Below, piece by piece: positions 7,874 to 16,968 of a stretch of DNA of 64,000 bases. The DNA is taken from NCBI GenBank assembly GCA_001421175.1, contig LJKL01000015.1, positions 102,994 through 166,993 of the forward strand. Reading direction: 5' to 3'. Numbering within the stretch: the stretch's first letter is position 1; each line of letters opens with the position of its first letter. Origin of the DNA: Methanomassiliicoccales archaeon RumEn M2. Lineage in GTDB: Archaea; Thermoplasmatota; Thermoplasmata; Methanomassiliicoccales; Methanomethylophilaceae. Under the pieces are notes generated by a model, which was not told the origin of the DNA, did not search any database, and worked only from the letters and a program-made list of their open reading frames with translations. The position numbers and the translations under genes were made by a program.

Positions 7874-9709
7874 ATGAGAGCATTGTATATCCACGCGGAC
7901 TCGATGGAATTCGAGTCCAAGAAGAGAACGCCTGTGGCGGAAGAGATACCCGAGAACGCGCACAAAGGCCGTATGGAGGAGGTACTCGTGGTCTTCATAA
8001 CTGTCGAGAAAGACGACGAGGACAAGATCGTCCAGATAGCCACAGAGGCCTCGGCGGATATATTGGATGCCATGAGGAAAGTGGGCGCGGAGCGCATAAT
8101 GCTCTACCCGTATGCCCACCTCAGCAACAGCCTGGCTAAGCCAAAGGCCTCCATAGGCGCCCTTGACCTGATGCAGCAGATGATCACCGCCAAGGGAGTC
8201 GAGGTCGTCAGGGCCCCGTTCGGATGGTACAAATCCTTCGACATAAAGTGCAAAGGGCACCCCCTCTCCGAGCTTTCCAGGGATTTCAAGGGCAAGGAGA
8301 TCGCGGAGAAGCCGAAAGGAGAGGACAAGTACTTCGTCCTCGCAGAGGACGGGAAGGAGATCTCCATCGCGGACTTCAGGAACGGCTCTGACTGCATGAT
8401 GCAGATGATAGCCAAGGAGGCTCTGGGCAAGGAGGCCGAGACTACCGGCGAGCCTGAATACCTGAGGCTCTGCAAGAAGTTCGGGATGCAGTGGGAGTCC
8501 ATGTCCGATGTCGGCCACATGAGCTTCAGCCCCCCTGGGGCCCTGATGTTCGACCTCGTCGCCGATTATGCGACACAGATAGTCAACTCCTCCGGGATCA
8601 ACGTCTATAATGTGAAGGGAACGAATATGTTCTCTCTGGATGAGCCGCCGGTGAAGGAGCACGCGGACCTGTTCGGCGACAGGCTTTACACCGTCGAAAC
8701 CGGCAAGAAGACCTTCATAATGAGATACGCGGCCTGCCACCAGCAGTTCGCCATGATACGCAACTGGAACATCAGCTACAAGCAGATGCCCTTCGGTGCC
8801 TTCGAGGTTGCCGATTCCTACAGGCTGGAGCAGTCCGGCGAGACCATGCTCTGCTTCAGGACCAGAAGGCTGAACATGCCCGACTTCCACGTCATGTGCA
8901 GGAGCGTCCCCGAGGCGCAGGAGCAGTTCGAGGTCCTGGACGGGGATATATACGGCGAGGTCGAGGCCATCGGCAGAGACTACGACATGCTGGTGAACTT
9001 CTCCTCGATGAAGGCCTATGAGGACAACAAGGACCTCATACTGAACATCTGCAGGAAGCACAAGCGCCCTGCCCTGATACACATCTACCCGGAAGGGATA
9101 AACTACTACTGGACCGTGAACATAGAGTACCATCTCCTGGATCAGATGAGAAGGCCCAGGGAGATCGGTACCGTTCAGATCGACATAGGCAACGCCAAGA
9201 GGTTCGGCATAACCTACAGCGACGAGAACGGGGAGAAGCAGTACCCCGTGATACTGCACTGCGCCGTTATCGGTTCCATAGAGAGATGGCTGTACACACT
9301 GCTGGATACCGCCGTAGCGATAGAGAGGTCCGGAAAGCCCGGATATCTTGAGACCTGGATCACGCCCGAGCAGGTGAGGATCATGCCCGTCTCGGAGTCC
9401 CATATCGCAGATGCGGCAAGGATCATGTCCGAGATCGGCTCCGCAGGGATCCGCGTCTCATTGGACGACACCGATGCCACCGTGGGCAAGAAGGTCCGCA
9501 GGGCGAAGCAGGACTGGTGCTCCTATGCGGCCGTCATAGGCGACGAGGAGGCGAAATCCGGGAAGCTGAAGGTGTTCGTCAGATCCGAGAACAAGGATCT
9601 GGAGATGACCGTCGATCAGCTTGTGAGACGCATAAAAGAGGAGACGGAGGGCAAGCCTTTCAGGCCCCTCTATCTGCCTGCCGAGCTCAGCAAGCGCTGC
9701 GACTTCTGA
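7874..9709 (+). CDS. thrS: Threonyl-tRNA synthetase, archaeal type
   Basis: Charges tRNA-Thr. The 611-residue protein starts with the archaeal editing domain (about residues 1-140, related to D-aminoacyl-tRNA deacylase, which removes mischarged Ser). The class II catalytic core follows (GAFEVADSYRLEQSGE around residue 310 is the motif 2 region), then a C-terminal anticodon-binding domain (WITPEQVRIMPVSE, about 495). Reading frame is intact. It is followed after 9 nt by thiM, so thrS, thiM and thiE probably share a transcript. Confidence 0.96.
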   Translation: MRALYIHADSMEFESKKRTPVAEEIPENAHKGRMEEVLVVFITVEKDDEDKIVQIATEASADILDAMRKVGAERIMLYPYAHLSNSLAKPKASIGALDLMQQMITAKGVEVVRAPFGWYKSFDIKCKGHPLSELSRDFKGKEIAEKPKGEDKYFVLAEDGKEISIADFRNGSDCMMQMIAKEALGKEAETTGEPEYLRLCKKFGMQWESMSDVGHMSFSPPGALMFDLVADYATQIVNSSGINVYNVKGTNMFSLDEPPVKEHADLFGDRLYTVETGKKTFIMRYAACHQQFAMIRNWNISYKQMPFGAFEVADSYRLEQSGETMLCFRTRRLNMPDFHVMCRSVPEAQEQFEVLDGDIYGEVEAIGRDYDMLVNFSSMKAYEDNKDLILNICRKHKRPALIHIYPEGINYYWTVNIEYHLLDQMRRPREIGTVQIDIGNAKRFGITYSDENGEKQYPVILHCAVIGSIERWLYTLLDTAVAIERSGKPGYLETWITPEQVRIMPVSESHIADAARIMSEIGSAGIRVSLDDTDATVGKKVRRAKQDWCSYAAVIGDEEAKSGKLKVFVRSENKDLEMTVDQLVRRIKEETEGKPFRPLYLPAELSKRCDF

Positions 9710-9718
9710 GGTGGGAAG

Positions 9719-10519
9719 ATGGAAAGGATATCCGGGATCATGGAATCCGTCCGCAAGAAGGTGCCCCTTGTCCATCAGATCACCAACTATGTCACGGTGA
9801 ACGACTGCGCTAACGTGACTATATGCGCGGGCGGCTCGCCCGTCATGACCGATGAGATCGGAGATGCCCCGGTGATGACGGGATTCGCTTCCGCCCTCGT
9901 CCTCAATATCGGCACCGCCAACGCAAGGGTCGTGGACACCATGATCGCCTGCGGAAAAGCCGCCAATGATGCCGGCGTAATTGTCGTCCTGGACCCGGTC
10001 GGCGTAGGCGCCACATCCTTCAGGAGCTCTGCCGTCGATCTCATACTGAGGAAGGTGGATGTCGCTGTCATAAAGGGCAACGCCGGGGAGATCAGCATAA
10101 TGGCCGGAGAGGCGGGGAAGGTCCGCGGAGTGGACTCCGTAGGGGGGTCGGGAGCTGCGGCCGCCGAGGCCCTGGCCAAGAGGACGGGGGCTGTCGTCGG
10201 CATGACCGGCCCCGTGGACTACGTCTCCGACGGCAAAAGAACATACTCACTTTCGAACGGGCACGAGCTCATGGGCCGCGTCTCAGGCACAGGATGCATG
10301 CTGTCCGCAGTCGTAGGGTGCTACGTCGGAACGAAGGGCGCATCCGTCGACTCCGTGGGCGCTGCGATATCCGCATTCTGCATCGCCGGGGATCTGGCGG
10401 GCGAGAAGGCTCGGGGGCCCGGCACGTTCAAACCGCTGCTCTTCGACGCCCTTTACAACATGGACGGGAAGGTTGCTGATGAAAGGAGGAGGTACCGTTC
10501 GTGTACAGCCTCTACGTAG
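9719..10519 (+). CDS. thiM: Hydroxyethylthiazole kinase ThiM
   Basis: ATP-dependent phosphorylation of 4-methyl-5-hydroxyethylthiazole, the thiazole salvage step of thiamine synthesis. The family features VHQITNYVT (residues 20-28), GGSPVMTDE and the phosphate-binding GTGCMLSA near residue 195 are all present. Length 266 is normal. A GGTGGGAAG element precedes the ATG. The 3' end overlaps thiE by 19 nt and carries its Shine-Dalgarno sequence. Confidence 0.95.
   Translation: MERISGIMESVRKKVPLVHQITNYVTVNDCANVTICAGGSPVMTDEIGDAPVMTGFASALVLNIGTANARVVDTMIACGKAANDAGVIVVLDPVGVGATSFRSSAVDLILRKVDVAVIKGNAGEISIMAGEAGKVRGVDSVGGSGAAAAEALAKRTGAVVGMTGPVDYVSDGKRTYSLSNGHELMGRVSGTGCMLSAVVGCYVGTKGASVDSVGAAISAFCIAGDLAGEKARGPGTFKPLLFDALYNMDGKVADERRRYRSCTAST
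10479..10492 (+). promoter_or_regulatory. Strong Shine-Dalgarno of thiE inside thiM
   Basis: AAAGGAGGAGGT lies about 9 nt upstream of the GTG at 10501, within the thiM coding region. It fixes the thiE start and shows that leadered initiation is used for internal operon genes. Confidence 0.75.
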
Positions 10520-11127
10520 TCACTGACCCAGATCTCTCACTCGGCAGGTCGCCGGTCGAGGTCGCGGCTCTCGCATACGAAGGGGGAGCCGATGTCGTGC
10601 AGTTGCGCGACAAGCACGCGGACGGGGGCCGGCTTCTCGAATGGGCGAAGGAGATCAGGAAGATAGCCGACACTAACGGGAAAATGTTCATCGTCAACGA
10701 CAGATTGGATATAGCCATGCTCTCCAAGGCGGACGGGGTCCATCTGGGTCAGAGCGACATACCTGTTTCGGATGCCAGGGAACTGGTTTCCCCGGACTTC
10801 TTGATAGGAGTCTCCGTCAAAAGCGTCGAAGAGGCTCTGGAGGCGGAGAGGAACGGCGCGGACTATCTCGGGCTCACTGTATTCGAGACGAGAACGAAAG
10901 CGGATGCCGACCCCGCAGGCGGGCTCGGCCTTCTGAACGAGATACATCTGTCGGTGAACATACCGGTGGTGGCTATAGGCGGGATGAGCAGGGATAACGC
11001 GGCCTCCGTGGTGAGGGCGGGAGCCGACGGCGTCGCTTTCGTATCCGCGGTCGTATCCAAGAAGGACATAGCTCTGGCCTCAAAGGAGCTGAAGGCTATC
11101 ATCACAGCATCGAGAGCCCGCCGGTGA
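10501..11127 (+). CDS. thiE: Thiamine-phosphate synthase ThiE
   Basis: Couples HMP-PP with thiazole phosphate to give thiamine monophosphate. The 208-residue TIM barrel begins YVVTDP and shows GGADVVQLRDKHA, VNDRLDIA, GVHLGQSD and GLTVFETRTK, all typical of ThiE. The GTG start follows a strong Shine-Dalgarno. Its product duplicates the predicted ThiN activity of the ThiD fusion at 5135-6424. The 3' end overlaps the convergent pth2 by 26 nt. Confidence 0.94.
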   Translation: MYSLYVVTDPDLSLGRSPVEVAALAYEGGADVVQLRDKHADGGRLLEWAKEIRKIADTNGKMFIVNDRLDIAMLSKADGVHLGQSDIPVSDARELVSPDFLIGVSVKSVEEALEAERNGADYLGLTVFETRTKADADPAGGLGLLNEIHLSVNIPVVAIGGMSRDNAASVVRAGADGVAFVSAVVSKKDIALASKELKAIITASRARR

Positions 11128-11467
11128 TCTTGTCAAGAACGGCATTGGGAGCGGGACCCAGGCCCATGCATGTTACGGAACCTGCGGGGATCTCCGTTCT
11201 CCCCTGATCCGTTATAAGGGAGTTCGTGATCCTCTGGGCATCGGCAATGGCCTTGAATTCGTAGAGCTCCTTGAGGGATGTGACTTTGAGAACGACCTTC
11301 TTCTGACCCTCCGACATCCATCTGTCGAAGGTCCTGGTGTCATTCTTCTTCGATGCCAGTGCGCATGTGACCGCGGCGTGGGCCGCCTGTGCGGCTGTCT
11401 TGCCCTTGGACATCTTGAGGTCTGACCTCATGAGTATAACGAGCTTGAACTCCCCCTCGCCTTCCAT
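11102..11467 (-). CDS. pth2: Peptidyl-tRNA hydrolase, archaeal/eukaryal Pth2 type
   Basis: Hydrolyses peptidyl-tRNA released from stalled ribosomes. The 121-residue protein matches the Pth2 family throughout: KLVILMRSDLKMSKGKTAAQ at the N-terminus, then AHAAV, VLKV, DQGRTEIPAGS and the terminal GPAP motif. Length is normal. A single-gene unit, convergent with thiE and divergent from 11540. Confidence 0.95.
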   Translation of the reverse strand: MEGEGEFKLVILMRSDLKMSKGKTAAQAAHAAVTCALASKKNDTRTFDRWMSEGQKKVVLKVTSLKELYEFKAIADAQRITNSLITDQGRTEIPAGSVTCMGLGPAPNAVLDKITGGLSML

Positions 11468-11539
11468 GTCCCCGATTCGCCATCACCTGATTTATATGTT
11501 GCCAGAACTACAACCGGATTCGGCCTCTGCGGTCATTTT

Positions 11540-11971
11540 ATGAACACTCTTTCCGATACATGCGTCATGGCCATGTTGGACATTGAGTACAGATACTCCG
11601 GGGGACCCATCGGATCGGAGAGCATCAGAAGGAAGACCGTCGGGGAGATGGAGAGCTATGTGAGGGCCCTGGTGCTCGAGATGCAGAGCGCTGACATATC
11701 CGTGAAGTACTTCACAGGTTTCGCCACGGAGGGGGAGAGGAACATGGTCTACATAAACGGAAGGAGCGTCCCGGAGATCCTTGACGGTTTGGAGATAAAG
11801 ATCCCCGAATCCGATGACGGGAACTGCGGATGCGACGGGAAGCCCGCCCTCATAACGATAGATCCGGGTCTCGACTGGAACGAGGCTCATATCGAGGATA
11901 TACCCGACATATTGATGAAGAACGCCATAGCCAAGGTCTATGCGGATATGGAAAGGGACAGAATCCTTTAA
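11540..11971 (+). CDS. DUF2703-like protein (possible thioredoxin-fold), 143 aa
   Basis: The pattern (a strand MLDIEYRY, a long helix, then INGRSVPEIL and a CGCDG cluster near residue 95) resembles the uncharacterised DUF2703 family, thought to be thioredoxin-like. The family call rests on general likeness only. No membrane segment. The ATG at 11540 is used; ATG 11567 (MAMLDIEY) would remove nine residues. The gene ends 23 nt before the tgtA start, and the tgtA TATA box lies at its very 3' end. Confidence 0.6.
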   Translation: MNTLSDTCVMAMLDIEYRYSGGPIGSESIRRKTVGEMESYVRALVLEMQSADISVKYFTGFATEGERNMVYINGRSVPEILDGLEIKIPESDDGNCGCDGKPALITIDPGLDWNEAHIEDIPDILMKNAIAKVYADMERDRIL

Positions 11972-11994
11972 ATCAGATAGCCGATGGCAGTCTG

Positions 11995-13917
11995 ATGTTC
12001 GAGATAACAGGAAGAGACGGGCTCGCCAGAATGGGCGTGCTCACCACGAGATCGGGTAAGATAGAGACGCCTGCCCTGTTGCCGGTCGTCAACCCCAAGA
12101 TATTCACGGTCACACCGAGAGAGCTCTATGAGGAGTTCGGGTTCAAAGCGCTCATAACGAACTCATACATCATAAGGAACAATGAGGACCTCAAGCAGAG
12201 GGCCCTGTCCGAGGGCCTCCACAAGATGCTGGACTACGACGGCGTGATAATGACCGACTCCGGGACATTCCAGAGCCATATGTACGGGGAGGTCGAGGTC
12301 ACCAACAAAGAGATCGTCGAGTTCCAGAAGGCCATAGGCACAGACATAGGCACTGTTCTCGACATATTCACAGAGCCCTCGTGGAGCGAGGAGAGGACCA
12401 GGAACGCCGTTGATGTCACTCTAGAGAGGACCGCCGAGGCCGTGTCCATGAAAGGGGACATGATGATCAACGGGGTCGTTCAGGGATCCGTGTACAACAA
12501 TCTGAGGACTGAATGCGCCAGGGGGATGGCCTCCATGGATGTGGACGTTCATCCCGTGGGAGGGGTCGTTCCCCTTATGGAGCAGTACAGGTTCTCAGAG
12601 CTCGTTGACGTGGTGATGTCATCGAAGATGGGACTGAATCCCAACCGCCCCGTGCACCTTTTCGGTGCGGGACATCCCATGGTACTGGCTCTTTCTGTGC
12701 TCATGGGATGCGATCTCTTCGATTCCGCATCCTACGCGAAATTCGCCAGGGACGACAGGCTGATGTTCATAGACGGGACGCACCGCCTGGGCGACATGAA
12801 GCACCTGGACTGCGACTGTCCCGCATGCAGGGGGCTCACCGTGGAATCCCTTAAAGCCCTCGGCAAGAAGGACAGGGAGAAGACCATAGCGCGCCACAAT
12901 CTGTACCAGATAAGGGCTGAGATGAACACGGTGAGGAGATACCTCTCCGAGGGCAGGCTGTGGGAACTGACCGAGAACAGATGCCGGTCCCACCCGGCTC
13001 TGTTGGACGGGCTGAGAAGACTTTACGATTACTCAGAATTCCTTGAGAGGACCGAGCCCATAAGCAGGGACGGCGCCATGTTCTACTCCGGCGTGGAGAC
13101 CAGGGGAAGACCCTCCTTCCTCAGATACTCTCAAAGGATCGTCTCCAGATACGTACCGCCGACGAAGAAGGCCGCCCTGTTCCTGGAGAACGGCAAACCC
13201 TACAGCAGATATTACGCGGAGGAGTTCAGAGACTGCAGGAGCGCAGGTTTCACTCCCGTCGTTATATCACCCTTCGGACCTGTGCCTGCGGAGCTTGATG
13301 AGATCTATCCTCTGGCACAATCGGTGTTCCCGATGCAGAGGGAGTACGATGTGGGAGAGGAGGAGGATGACCTGCTCTCATGCTTCCTGGAGAACGCAGG
13401 GTTCGAGGAGATCGTCATGTGGCCTGTGGATACCGACTGCGAAGGAGAGGGCTATGATGTTGACGTTGAAAGGGCCAAAGCCGTGGCCAGATATCAGTTC
13501 GGGAAGGATGCTGCCGATGCCCTGATAGCCGGCAAGATAGAGCTGGTGACCAGCCGCAAGACCGGTAAGATCAGGAATGTGATCTCCGAAGGGGAGCATG
13601 TTCTGTCCATGCGCGCCGGAGACGGGCTATTCACCCTCAGGGAAGAAGGTGCCAGAAGGATACTTTCCGCAGTACCTGCTCCCCACATGAGAGTGGTTGT
13701 GAATGATGATGCGGTCCCGTTCGTCTCTCAGGGAAGGAACGCCTTCTGCGGATTCGTCCTGTCCGCTGACTGTGAGATAAGGCCCATGGAAGAGGTCATC
13801 GTCACCGATTCAGAGGACCGTTTCGTAGCCACCGGACGTGCACTGCTCACGGCAGATGAGATAGCCAGTATGTCAAAGGGCGTCGCCGTCAAGGTCCGCA
13901 GCGGCACCGGGGACTAA
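11995..13917 (+). CDS. tgtA: Archaeosine tRNA-guanine transglycosylase TgtA
   Basis: Exchanges guanine 15 in the tRNA D-loop for preQ0, the first committed step to archaeosine. The catalytic domain (about residues 1-340) includes MTDSGTFQSH with the aspartate and the zinc site CDCPACRG; then come the C1/C2 regions, and a PUA RNA-binding domain ends the 640-residue protein (about 565-640). The ATG at 11995 is chosen because a CTTTAAAT box lies about 27 nt upstream; an in-frame extension upstream overlaps the preceding gene and shows no homology. The last 45 nt overlap the convergent pcc1. Confidence 0.95.
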   Translation: MFEITGRDGLARMGVLTTRSGKIETPALLPVVNPKIFTVTPRELYEEFGFKALITNSYIIRNNEDLKQRALSEGLHKMLDYDGVIMTDSGTFQSHMYGEVEVTNKEIVEFQKAIGTDIGTVLDIFTEPSWSEERTRNAVDVTLERTAEAVSMKGDMMINGVVQGSVYNNLRTECARGMASMDVDVHPVGGVVPLMEQYRFSELVDVVMSSKMGLNPNRPVHLFGAGHPMVLALSVLMGCDLFDSASYAKFARDDRLMFIDGTHRLGDMKHLDCDCPACRGLTVESLKALGKKDREKTIARHNLYQIRAEMNTVRRYLSEGRLWELTENRCRSHPALLDGLRRLYDYSEFLERTEPISRDGAMFYSGVETRGRPSFLRYSQRIVSRYVPPTKKAALFLENGKPYSRYYAEEFRDCRSAGFTPVVISPFGPVPAELDEIYPLAQSVFPMQREYDVGEEEDDLLSCFLENAGFEEIVMWPVDTDCEGEGYDVDVERAKAVARYQFGKDAADALIAGKIELVTSRKTGKIRNVISEGEHVLSMRAGDGLFTLREEGARRILSAVPAPHMRVVVNDDAVPFVSQGRNAFCGFVLSADCEIRPMEEVIVTDSEDRFVATGRALLTADEIASMSKGVAVKVRSGTGD

Positions 13918-14133
13918 GCCTGCGGAGTTCTCCGCGGCCTTGAGGCATGCCAGAAGATCGTCGGCCGAGTTCTTCATCGAACCCGCGTCCGGCGATTCTA
14001 TGACGAACATGAGCTGCTTCCCGGAGATCCGGGAATCGACGTAGCCCTTATTGTCGGGCATCAGTGCGGCGAAGACGGCTTCCGCTGTCCCCTTGTCCCC
14101 GTACTCCGCCCTTATCTCAAGCCTCATCCTCAT
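13873..14133 (-). CDS. pcc1: KEOPS complex subunit Pcc1
   Basis: Pcc1 dimerises the KEOPS complex, which makes t6A37 on ANN-decoding tRNAs together with Kae1. The 86-residue protein has the small alpha/beta layout of the family (MRLEIRAEYG, then AVFAALMPDNKGYV and NSADDLLACLKAAE). The start at 14133 overlaps the leuB stop as ATGA, so it is translated as the last gene of the leu operon, an odd partnership. The 3' part overlaps tgtA by 45 nt on the opposite strand. Confidence 0.85.
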   Translation of the reverse strand: MRMRLEIRAEYGDKGTAEAVFAALMPDNKGYVDSRISGKQLMFVIESPDAGSMKNSADDLLACLKAAENSAGLVPGAAADLDGDAL

Positions 14134-15239
14134 CCCTTCAGGACACGGGCTGCTATGTCATCGGCCACCTGCCAGGTGTTGAGTTTGCCGCCCAGGTCGG
14201 GGGTGACCTTCCCATTCGCCAGGCATCCCGAGACGGCCTTCCTGACTATCTCCCCCTCCTCCGTGTATCCGAGATTGTCCAGCATCATCTTGAGAGCCAT
14301 GATCGCCGCGATGGGATTGGCTATGCCCTTCCCTGCGATATCCGGCGCGGAACCGTGTATGGGCTCGAACATGCTCACTCCCTCAGGGTTTATATTCCCG
14401 CTGGCACCAAGTCCCAGACCTCCCTGGAGCTGTGCGCCCAGGTCCGTGAGTATGTCCCCGAACAGATTCGGAACGGCAACGGTGCCGTACCTCTCGGGGC
14501 GCGTTATCATCGCCATGGCCATTGCATCAACGAACATGAAGTCCAGGTCCATGTCATGCTCCTTGGCCTTCTGCTTGAAGATCTCCCTCTGGAATCCGTA
14601 TATCCCGGTGCAGACGTTGGCCTTGTCAACTAGGGTGACCCTGTCCTGCCCCAGGGACTCGGCATGCCTGAAGGAGTATTCCGCGAACCTCTCGACTCCT
14701 TTCCTGGAAAGAAGGCCCAGCTCCACGGCGAAGTCCTCTTCCGTGTTCGCATCCAGATGCAGGGATATCTTCAGTTCGTACATCCTGCGGGAAGCGGAGA
14801 GCTCCAGATCCCCTCCCGAGGATACCTTGCCTCCCATTCCCATGTAGAAGTCCTCCGTGTTCTCCCTGAGGAAGTGGATATCGAAATCCACCTCCCTCTT
14901 CAGGGGCACATAGGGATGGATCGAAGTGACGGGTCTGAAGTTTATGTATTGGTCCAGAGCGGACCTGAGCCTCAGAAGGACGCCCTGCTCCAGGACACCG
15001 GGCTTGACCCTCGGGTCTCCGATGGCTCCGAAGTATATCGCATCCTTGGACTTCAGCGCCTCGATCTCCCCGGCCTCCAGGAGGGTCCCGGATTCCAGAT
15101 ACCTCTCGGAGCCTATGTCGAAGAGCTCGGCATCATAACGGAAAGAGGATATCTCGGAGACCGCCTCAAGCACCTGCATCCCCGCATCGGTCACATCCTT
15201 CCCTATGCCGTCTCCGGGTATAAGTGCCAGGTGATTCAT
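14130..15239 (-). CDS. leuB: 3-isopropylmalate dehydrogenase family (LeuB)
   Basis: NAD-dependent oxidative decarboxylation of 3-isopropylmalate. The 369-residue protein starts LALIPGDGIGKDV and contains SNMFEPIHGSAPDIAGKG-like sequence (MFEPIHGSAPDIAGKG, about 290), typical of the isocitrate/isopropylmalate dehydrogenase family. The start at 15239 overlaps the leuD stop by 4 nt. Paralogues act on homoisocitrate or methylmalate, so the substrate is inferred from the leuA-leuC-leuD context. Confidence 0.9.
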   Translation of the reverse strand: MNHLALIPGDGIGKDVTDAGMQVLEAVSEISSFRYDAELFDIGSERYLESGTLLEAGEIEALKSKDAIYFGAIGDPRVKPGVLEQGVLLRLRSALDQYINFRPVTSIHPYVPLKREVDFDIHFLRENTEDFYMGMGGKVSSGGDLELSASRRMYELKISLHLDANTEEDFAVELGLLSRKGVERFAEYSFRHAESLGQDRVTLVDKANVCTGIYGFQREIFKQKAKEHDMDLDFMFVDAMAMAMITRPERYGTVAVPNLFGDILTDLGAQLQGGLGLGASGNINPEGVSMFEPIHGSAPDIAGKGIANPIAAIMALKMMLDNLGYTEEGEIVRKAVSGCLANGKVTPDLGGKLNTWQVADDIAARVLKG

Positions 15240-15718
15240 TTCCTTCTCCTTATGGCCTCTATGAGCCCGCCGGATTCGATTAGGTTCTGTATGAATTCGG
15301 GATGCTTCTTGAAATTGTATACCTTGCCTGTGCTCAGGTCCCGTATGGTTCCGGCCGAGGTATCCACCTCTGCCTCTGAGCCTTCCTCTATTTCGACGGG
15401 GCACTCAACAAGTGCCAGGCCCGTATTTATCGAGTTCCTGAAGAATATCCTGGAGAAGGATTCCGCCACGATGCAGGAGATCCCTGCATCCATAAGTGCC
15501 AGTGGCGCATGCTCTCTCGAGGAGCCGCAGCCGAAGTTCCTTTCGGCGATTATTATGTCGCCTTCGTTCATCTTCTCCGCTATCCTGGGCCTTACCTTCT
15601 CGAAGGCGAAATCCCCCAGGCGGTCCAGGTTCTCGGACACGAGGCGTTCTGCGGGTATTATCTGATCCGTGTCCACGTGGTCCCCGAACCTCCATACCCT
15701 TCCTCTGTAGACGGTCAT
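15236..15718 (-). CDS. leuD: 3-isopropylmalate dehydratase small subunit LeuD
   Basis: Swivel subunit of the aconitase-type isomerase acting between 2- and 3-isopropylmalate. The 160-residue protein has GDHVDTDQIIPA at the N-terminus and the substrate-contact motif NFGCGSSREHAP near residue 65. The start ATG at 15718 overlaps the leuC stop (ATGA) and the gene overlaps leuB likewise. Confidence 0.94.
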   Translation of the reverse strand: MTVYRGRVWRFGDHVDTDQIIPAERLVSENLDRLGDFAFEKVRPRIAEKMNEGDIIIAERNFGCGSSREHAPLALMDAGISCIVAESFSRIFFRNSINTGLALVECPVEIEEGSEAEVDTSAGTIRDLSTGKVYNFKKHPEFIQNLIESGGLIEAIRRRK

Positions 15719-16968
15719 GGAAGGTCCTCCGGCACTGCTATGCGGCCGAGCACGGCAGAGGCCGCCACCACCGCAGGCCCAGCGAGATACACCTCGGAGC
15801 CTTTGTGGCCCATCCTCCCCACGAAGTTCCTGTTCGTTGAAGAAACAGCTTTCTCGCCCTCGGCGAGTATCCCCATGTAGCCTCCGAGGCACGCGCCGCA
15901 GGTCGGACCGGACACGAAGGCGCCTGCATCCATGAACACGGTCATCAGGCCCTCGTCTATCATGGCCCTCTGCACGGACGGGCTTGCCGGAACGACTATC
16001 ATCCTCACTCCGGGTGCGACCTTCCTTCCTTTGATTATCTCCGCAGCTATCCTCATATCCTCTATCCTGCCATTGGTGCAGGACCCGAGATAGGCCTGGT
16101 CTATGGCGACGTCCACCTCCCTGACCGGACGTCCGTTCTCGGGCAGATGGGGGCATGCCACCATGGGCTCGAGCTCCGAGAGGTCATATCTCAGCACCTT
16201 GACGTAACGGGCGTCCTTGTCCGGGACCACTGCCTCATAGTCTCCTCTGACCTTGTCCTTCACGTAATCATCGGTCTTGGAGTCACAGGGGAATATGCCG
16301 GCTTTGGCCCCTGCTTCTATGGCCATGTTGCATATGGTGAGCCTGTCCGGCACGGGCATGGCATCCGCCCCGGGACCGCCGAACTCCCACGCTTGGTATA
16401 TCGCCCCGTCAACGCCCATATCTGTTATGAGCTTGATGACCAGGTCCTTTCCCCCCACATCCTTGCGGAACTTCCCCGTCAGTTCGATCCTGATGGTTTC
16501 AGGGACCTTGAACCATAATCTGCCCGTTGCGAAGGCCGCGGCGGCCTCTGTGGAGCCTATGCCTGTGGAGAAGGCGCCCAGCCCTCCGTAGGTGCAGGTA
16601 TGGGAATCCGCTCCGACGATCAGCCTTCCGGGGGCTGCGAAGCCCTCGTCGATCATGATCTGGTGGCAGACCCCGGACCTCCCCACTTCGAAGTAGTTCT
16701 CTATGCAGTGCCTTTTCGCGAACTCCCTCATCTCCTTGGCCTGCTCGGCGGAGGCTATGTCCTTGTTGGGGACGTAGTGATCCGGTATGAGAACGATCTT
16801 CTCCTTCTTCGGAGGGAGGCCCAGGCTCTCGAATCGCCTGAAGGCTATGGGTCCCGTGACGTCGTTCACCATCACGAAATCCACTTCCGCCTCCACTATG
16901 TCCCCGGCCCTGGCGTCCTGGCCTGATTTCTTGGAGAGTATCTTCTCCGCTACGGTCTTGCCTTTCAC
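15715..16968 (-). CDS. leuC: 3-isopropylmalate dehydratase large subunit LeuC
   Basis: Carries the 4Fe-4S cluster of the isomerase. The 417-residue protein has the cluster cysteines in SCTNGRIEDM (about 300) and GPTCGACLGG (about 360), and the GADSHTCTYGG motif near 120. Length is that of the archaeal/LeuC2 class. It overlaps leuA and leuD by 4 nt on each side, giving a fully coupled leuACDB order. Confidence 0.95.
   Translation of the reverse strand: MKGKTVAEKILSKKSGQDARAGDIVEAEVDFVMVNDVTGPIAFRRFESLGLPPKKEKIVLIPDHYVPNKDIASAEQAKEMREFAKRHCIENYFEVGRSGVCHQIMIDEGFAAPGRLIVGADSHTCTYGGLGAFSTGIGSTEAAAAFATGRLWFKVPETIRIELTGKFRKDVGGKDLVIKLITDMGVDGAIYQAWEFGGPGADAMPVPDRLTICNMAIEAGAKAGIFPCDSKTDDYVKDKVRGDYEAVVPDKDARYVKVLRYDLSELEPMVACPHLPENGRPVREVDVAIDQAYLGSCTNGRIEDMRIAAEIIKGRKVAPGVRMIVVPASPSVQRAMIDEGLMTVFMDAGAFVSGPTCGACLGGYMGILAEGEKAVSSTNRNFVGRMGHKGSEVYLAGPAVVAASAVLGRIAVPEDLP

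Noticed and set aside
7787..9403. A 538-codon open frame on the minus strand opposite thrS
   Set aside because: It is the antisense shadow of an intact thrS with high-GC codons; the translation is rich in His, Leu, Val and Gly without any domain, and no promoter or ribosome site fits. The same holds for long antisense frames opposite argG, folC, argH and topA.
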